A stretch of DNA of 64,000 nucleotides from JAHELQ01 sp964491915. GTDB lineage: Bacteria; Acidobacteriota; Aminicenantia; UBA2199. The notes under the pieces are model-generated. The model did not search any database. It was given only the letters and a program-made list of their open reading frames with translations, and was not told where the DNA came from. The first letter of the stretch is position 1, and each line of letters starts with the position of its first letter. Both the position numbers and the translations under genes were made by a program. Shown one piece after another: positions 60,206 through 64,000 of this stretch. The DNA is taken from contig CAZBHS010000009.1 of the NCBI GenBank assembly GCA_964491915.1, forward strand, positions 62,001-126,000, read 5' to 3'.

Positions 60206-61234
60206 TCAAGCGATAAAGCCTGCGGCAACGATCATTTCATTGTGGTAAAACACCCCTAATTGCCCAGGCGTGACGGCTCTGACCGGCGTCTCAAATTTAG
60301 CCCGAATGGTGTTTCCCGTTACATCGAGAACTTCCACCTCGCTATACCTGGAGACATACCTCACTTTCGCGTCCAGAACCTCTCCGACTTTCACCGGTCG
60401 CCAGAAGACAATCTTCTCCACAGTCACCGTATCGGTCATGAGGAGATCGTTCTCGCCCAAAGTAACGGTGTTTTTCTCCACATCTTTGCCCAACACATAG
60501 AGCTTTGAGCCGGAGGCGAAAAATGTACCCCGCCGTTGCCCCACAGTAAAATAGACGGCCCCCGGATGGACGCCGATCGCGCGACCCTCAGCGTCCAGAA
60601 TGTCTCCCTCGCGGAATTTCTCCGGCATATGCTTCTCCAGATAGTCCACCAGCGACCGCCCCTCTAGAAAGCAGACATCCTGGCTTTCGTCCTTGCTGAC
60701 CAGCGGTAAATCTTTTACCAATTCCCGCACCTCGTCGATTTTATAATCGGCGATGGGAAACAACACATACTGCAAAAGCGACGGGTCGATCAGCCCTAAA
60801 AAGTAGATTTGACTCTTGCGTCGGTCTTCCGGCTCTTTCAAGAACCATTTCCCATCGCTGCAAATTCGGTCGGCGTAATGGCCGGTGGCGAAAAAGTCCG
60901 CCCCCATTTCCTCCAGAGCGTGCCGCATCAAGAGGTTGAACTTGACCTGCACATTGCATACGGCGCAGGGATTGGGAGTGCGGCTGGCGGCGTAATCCTG
61001 AAGGAAATAATCCACCACCCGTTTGTGGAATTGCTCCTGGAGATCCAGTATCGTCAAAGGCATTTCCAATGTGCCGGCCAAATGTCGCAACTCCGGGATG
61101 CGCGCCTCGTCGTCTCCAAATCCCAACAACATGGTCAGCAATTGGACATCATACCCTTGATTTTTTAAATCGATTGCCGCGGCTGTGGAGTCTTTGCCCC
61201 CACTAAACCCGACAACCACCCGTTGTTTCGTCAT
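60206..61234 (-). CDS. mnmA: MnmA-like tRNA 2-thiouridylase
   Basis: A 342-residue protein. The PP-loop is SGGKDS (residues 11-16; most MnmA have SGGVDS). The catalytic cysteines are in TPNPCAVCN (Cys 90) and SQDVCFLEG (Cys 188). The C-terminal tRNA_Me_trans barrel includes VHPGAVYFTVGQRRG and YVLGKDVEKNTV. It transfers sulfur to U34 of Lys, Glu and Gln tRNAs. The Lys in the PP-loop is unusual, but the rest fits MnmA. It is convergent with the CLC gene, three bases apart. Confidence 0.85.
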   Translation of the reverse strand: MTKQRVVVGFSGGKDSTAAAIDLKNQGYDVQLLTMLLGFGDDEARIPELRHLAGTLEMPLTILDLQEQFHKRVVDYFLQDYAASRTPNPCAVCNVQVKFNLLMRHALEEMGADFFATGHYADRICSDGKWFLKEPEDRRKSQIYFLGLIDPSLLQYVLFPIADYKIDEVRELVKDLPLVSKDESQDVCFLEGRSLVDYLEKHMPEKFREGDILDAEGRAIGVHPGAVYFTVGQRRGTFFASGSKLYVLGKDVEKNTVTLGENDLLMTDTVTVEKIVFWRPVKVGEVLDAKVRYVSRYSEVEVLDVTGNTIRAKFETPVRAVTPGQLGVFYHNEMIVAAGFIA

Positions 61235-61251
61235 CCCCCATTATACCAGAT

Positions 61252-64000
61252 TTAAGTGGAGGATGGGAGTTTTTTGGCCCAGGGGCGGGTGCGGGCATAG
61301 TGGTCCAGGAGATTGCGAACCTCTTTGGCGGTGGGGCGGTCTTCGGGGTCTTCCGCCATGAGTTGGAGTATTAAATCATTGATCTCGACCGGAAGATCCG
61401 GCGCCGCGTCAATTGGCTGCAGGGGATCATGATTGAAAATCTCTTTCAACATTTCCATGGTGGAATCACCGACGAAGGGCTTCTGCCGGGTCACCATCTC
61501 ATAAAAAATCACCCCCAACGAATAGAGATCACCCTCGATGGTCACCTGGCTGTGGAAGATGTACTCGGGGGGCATGTATGCCACAGTCCCAAACAGATGA
61601 CCCGTCTCCGTCAACTTGGTGAAATTTTGCGCCCTGGCCAGACCGAAATCGAGAATTTTGGCAAAATTGGGATCCCCGTCCCGTTCCACCAGCATAATAT
61701 TACTGGGGGTTAGGTCCCGGTGAATGATATCTTTCTTGTGAAGCCGCAACAACACATCGGCCACCTGGATCATAATATGGATGGCATCCGGCAAGTCGAG
61801 CCCGGCGATGCTGTCGCCAAGACTCTTACCCGAGAGAAACTCCATCACGATATACAAATTATCATTATCTTCCCCCCGTTCATAAATCTTGACGATATGG
61901 GGGTGGTCGATCTGGTCAGCCAGCAACGCTTCGTTTTTGAAACGCCGTTTCTGGCGCTCATCCAATTGATACTCATCCCTCAACACCTTGAGGGCGAAGA
62001 TCCGCTTTTTTTCCATCAACTTGTGAACCTTGTAGACAATACCGATTCCTCCGGTTCCCACTTGCTCGATGATCCGGTAATTGCCGATATAATGCTTTTT
62101 TTTCCAGAAAGTAATCAATGTCAAGTATTTTCTGGCAAAGTGAATCAAAATATAGGAAATAAAGGCGAACAAAACAAAACTGGCGACGGCAAACAATCGA
62201 GTCTTCCAAAACGGCGGCACAATAAAGATCTCCAGCGACACTCCCTCGGTGTTCCAGACGCGATCGTTATTGGAACCCTTGACCTTGAATGTATATTCGC
62301 CGGGATCCAAATTGGTGTAACTCACATATCTGCGGTTGCCGGTAAAAACCCACTGTTTATCAAAACCATCCATAACATAGGCGTAGAGATTGCTCTGGGG
62401 CGCCGTGAAATCAAGCGCCGCGAATTCAAACGAAAAGAAGTTCTGGTCGTAATTCAGCTTGATCTTCTTCATCAAATGAATGGGCTTGGGAAGCTTGACC
62501 TCCCGCTCAAACACCTTGAAGGAGGTAATCACCACCGGCGGGATATAGGTGTTGTCGCGAATGCTTATGGGATCGAATGCGTTGAAACCATTCAGGCCGC
62601 CGAAATACATTTTACCGCCCCGCCCTAAATGGGCCACGCCACTATTGAACGAATTCCCCTGCAGACCGTCCAAAATTGTATACTTGCGAAAAGAATTTTC
62701 CCTGGGATTGAAGCGGATGATGCCGACATTGGTGGATATCCAGAGATTCTGGTTCACATCTTCCAATATCCCCTGGATGGTATTACTGGGAAAGCCCCGG
62801 TTGCCGGCAAACACTTCGAATTTAGCCCGGTCACGATTCAGATAGTTCAGGCCACCGCCGGCGGTCCCGATCCAGAGATTCCCGACACCATCTTCCCAAA
62901 GGCTCAACACGCTATTGTTACTGATTGTACGGCCGGCGCCCCCGCCGTCCAGGTACCGGGTAAACTTACCCACCCGGGCATCGTGCATATTCAGTCCTCC
63001 GGTCTGGGTGCCCACCCACACGATCTCCTCTTCCACCCGCGAGGGGCATATGGCGGTAACGGCATTATTGCTCAAAGAATAAATATCATCTGCATCGTGC
63101 ATATAGCGGCGAACGGCCTTGCTTCCCAATATCAGGCGGTTGAGTCCGGCGCCGGAGGTTCCAATCCATATATTGCCGTAATGGTCCTGGCAAATGGCGG
63201 AAATTTCATTGGAACTCAAACTCTCTTCCGAATCGGGATCATGATGGAAGTGTTCGATATCGCCGCCCTTGGTGGGCATACGCATCAATCCATTTTCCGA
63301 CGTACCGATCCACAAAGAACCGACCCCGTCCTCGAGCAGACAGGCAATGGATTCGTTCTCGTAAAAATGCTGGAAATCACCTGTGCGGGGATCATAACAA
63401 TTAAGTCCGGCGTCCGCGGTTCCGACCCACAGCCTACCATCCTTAGTCTCCCACAACGCGCTTACCTCGCTGCTGCTGAGACTGTTGTCGCTATTGGGAT
63501 CATGCTTGAAATGTGAAAAGGTCTCCCGCTGCTTGGTGCAATAGGAGATCCCCTGCCCGTCGGTCCCCAACCAAACACCGCCGGCCCGGTCTTCATAGAT
63601 GCACAAGATCTTGTTGTGACTGATACCGAAACGGTCCCTTGGATTGTAGCGATGACGTATCATACCCTTTTGCCCAGGCTTGCCGGGAGAGAAGATAGTA
63701 ATCCCCCCACCCAGAGTGCCCACCCACAAGGTACCGGTCCAATCTTGATGGAGGCATTTGATATGCTGATGAAATGCGGGCGCCCTGGTACCATGGAACG
63801 TGAACACATGTTGGAACGTGCCGGTCTCGCTGTCAAACAGTTCGAGATCCCCATTTTTCGTACCCACCCACAATGAGTGAGCCCCCTCCTGGGTGATTCC
63901 CGATACAAAATCGGATCTCAACGATCTGGAATCGTCGGATCGATGCCGATAAACCTCCCATTTCCCTGAAGAGACATTCAACTTGGCCAATCCACCGCCG
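61252..64000 (-). CDS. Propeller-receptor Ser/Thr protein kinase (N-terminus beyond the window)
   Basis: At least 916 residues; the frame is open at the window edge (GGGLAKLNV), so the TTG at 63990 is not a start. Repeated WIGTxGGGLNxL/F units (Reg_prop blades) fill about the first 500 residues. A Y_Y_Y domain follows (SFEFAALDFTAPQSNLYAY, YTFKVKGSNND). A membrane helix (LFAVASFVLFAFISYILIHF) leads to a cytosolic kinase: GTGGIGIVYKVH, ALKVL, IHRDLTPSNIM, KILDFGLAR, SLGVIFYEM. The catalytic residues are intact. Ligand sensing outside probably controls the kinase. It lies 17 bases from mnmA. Confidence 0.92.
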   Translation of the reverse strand, partial: GGGLAKLNVSSGKWEVYRHRSDDSRSLRSDFVSGITQEGAHSLWVGTKNGDLELFDSETGTFQHVFTFHGTRAPAFHQHIKCLHQDWTGTLWVGTLGGGITIFSPGKPGQKGMIRHRYNPRDRFGISHNKILCIYEDRAGGVWLGTDGQGISYCTKQRETFSHFKHDPNSDNSLSSSEVSALWETKDGRLWVGTADAGLNCYDPRTGDFQHFYENESIACLLEDGVGSLWIGTSENGLMRMPTKGGDIEHFHHDPDSEESLSSNEISAICQDHYGNIWIGTSGAGLNRLILGSKAVRRYMHDADDIYSLSNNAVTAICPSRVEEEIVWVGTQTGGLNMHDARVGKFTRYLDGGGAGRTISNNSVLSLWEDGVGNLWIGTAGGGLNYLNRDRAKFEVFAGNRGFPSNTIQGILEDVNQNLWISTNVGIIRFNPRENSFRKYTILDGLQGNSFNSGVAHLGRGGKMYFGGLNGFNAFDPISIRDNTYIPPVVITSFKVFEREVKLPKPIHLMKKIKLNYDQNFFSFEFAALDFTAPQSNLYAYVMDGFDKQWVFTGNRRYVSYTNLDPGEYTFKVKGSNNDRVWNTEGVSLEIFIVPPFWKTRLFAVASFVLFAFISYILIHFARKYLTLITFWKKKHYIGNYRIIEQVGTGGIGIVYKVHKLMEKKRIFALKVLRDEYQLDERQKRRFKNEALLADQIDHPHIVKIYERGEDNDNLYIVMEFLSGKSLGDSIAGLDLPDAIHIMIQVADVLLRLHKKDIIHRDLTPSNIMLVERDGDPNFAKILDFGLARAQNFTKLTETGHLFGTVAYMPPEYIFHSQVTIEGDLYSLGVIFYEMVTRQKPFVGDSTMEMLKEIFNHDPLQPIDAAPDLPVEINDLILQLMAEDPEDRPTAKEVRNLLDHYARTRPWAKKLPSST

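Noticed and set aside
1..64000. Insertion sequences, prophage or integrase genes
   Set aside because: No transposase, integrase or terminal inverted repeats with target duplications were recognised; tRNA genes show no attached integrase or partial tRNA copies.

Overview
The window reads as a piece of a Gram-negative-type, probably anaerobic or fermentative bacterial genome. It has TonB-like and lipoprotein architectures, butyrate kinase with phosphate butyryltransferase, an oxygen-sensitive class I fumarase, dockerin and NosD-like beta-helix proteins, propeller proteins fused to Ser/Thr kinases, and Cys-rich GG-leader peptides. This combination is most like Acidobacteriota / Candidatus Aminicenantes relatives. 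That is an inference from gene content, not a proven placement. Two runs of exactly 10 N (1700-1709 and 33774-33783) show a scaffolded draft assembly, and both sit inside genes with damaged flanks.

Layout. (1) 1-15.7 kb, minus strand: a nearly unbroken surface-polysaccharide operon. It holds a flippase, a hexapeptide acyltransferase, GT2, a DegT aminotransferase, an RmlC-like epimerase, CDP-glucose 4,6-dehydratase and glucose-1-phosphate cytidylyltransferase, a sulfatase-fold membrane protein, a Wzy/WaaL-like polymerase, WbpE, the DUF5989-SxtJ-carbamoyltransferase trio, and WbpD, WbpB and WbpA. Two sugar pathways are visible: CDP-4-keto-6-deoxyglucose derivatives, and UDP-2,3-diacetamido-2,3-dideoxy-glucuronate. 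(2) 16.0-17.4 kb: a secreted beta-helix protein, then threonine aldolase at 17.6 kb. (3) 18.7-31.0 kb: a RiPP-rich region. Locus A is a CTCSCAC peptide, a radical SAM/SPASM enzyme and a beta-propeller. It is followed by three paralogous lipoproteins, a pinensin-like peptide on the other strand and a SLC13-type transporter. Locus B is a Cx3Cx3C peptide, a radical SAM/SPASM enzyme and a SPASM-only partner. A minus-strand operon then carries a beta-helix/dockerin protein, one decayed precursor and four intact Cys-rich GG-leader precursors.

(4) 31.2-41.6 kb: the most unusual part. One plus-strand run, mostly with overlapping genes, encodes a diverged cis-prenyltransferase-like protein, a stand-alone F1-ATPase beta subunit, a double-AAA (STAND-like) ATPase, an AAA-GAF-GAF-histidine kinase, a response regulator, a class III nucleotide cyclase and a broken second response regulator. 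No other ATP synthase subunit is present. This looks like an undescribed signalling or conflict system. (5) 41.6-42.7 kb: a sixth Cys-rich precursor, which shares a promoter with the precursor operon, then an array of nine 21-bp direct repeats bounded by palindromes, just upstream of an XRE regulator. (6) 42.9-64 kb: mostly housekeeping. It includes a DUF2378-like protein, two-subunit fumarase, tRNAs Cys, Gly, Asn and Pro, a thiamine-binding MTH1187 protein, a GNAT, a pseudokinase-coiled coil-TonB fusion, buk-ptb, a DedA-type protein, SurE, a MerR regulator, an SSS symporter, a second XRE regulator, PolA, a CLC channel, an MnmA-like thiolase and the end of a propeller-receptor Ser/Thr kinase that runs off the window.
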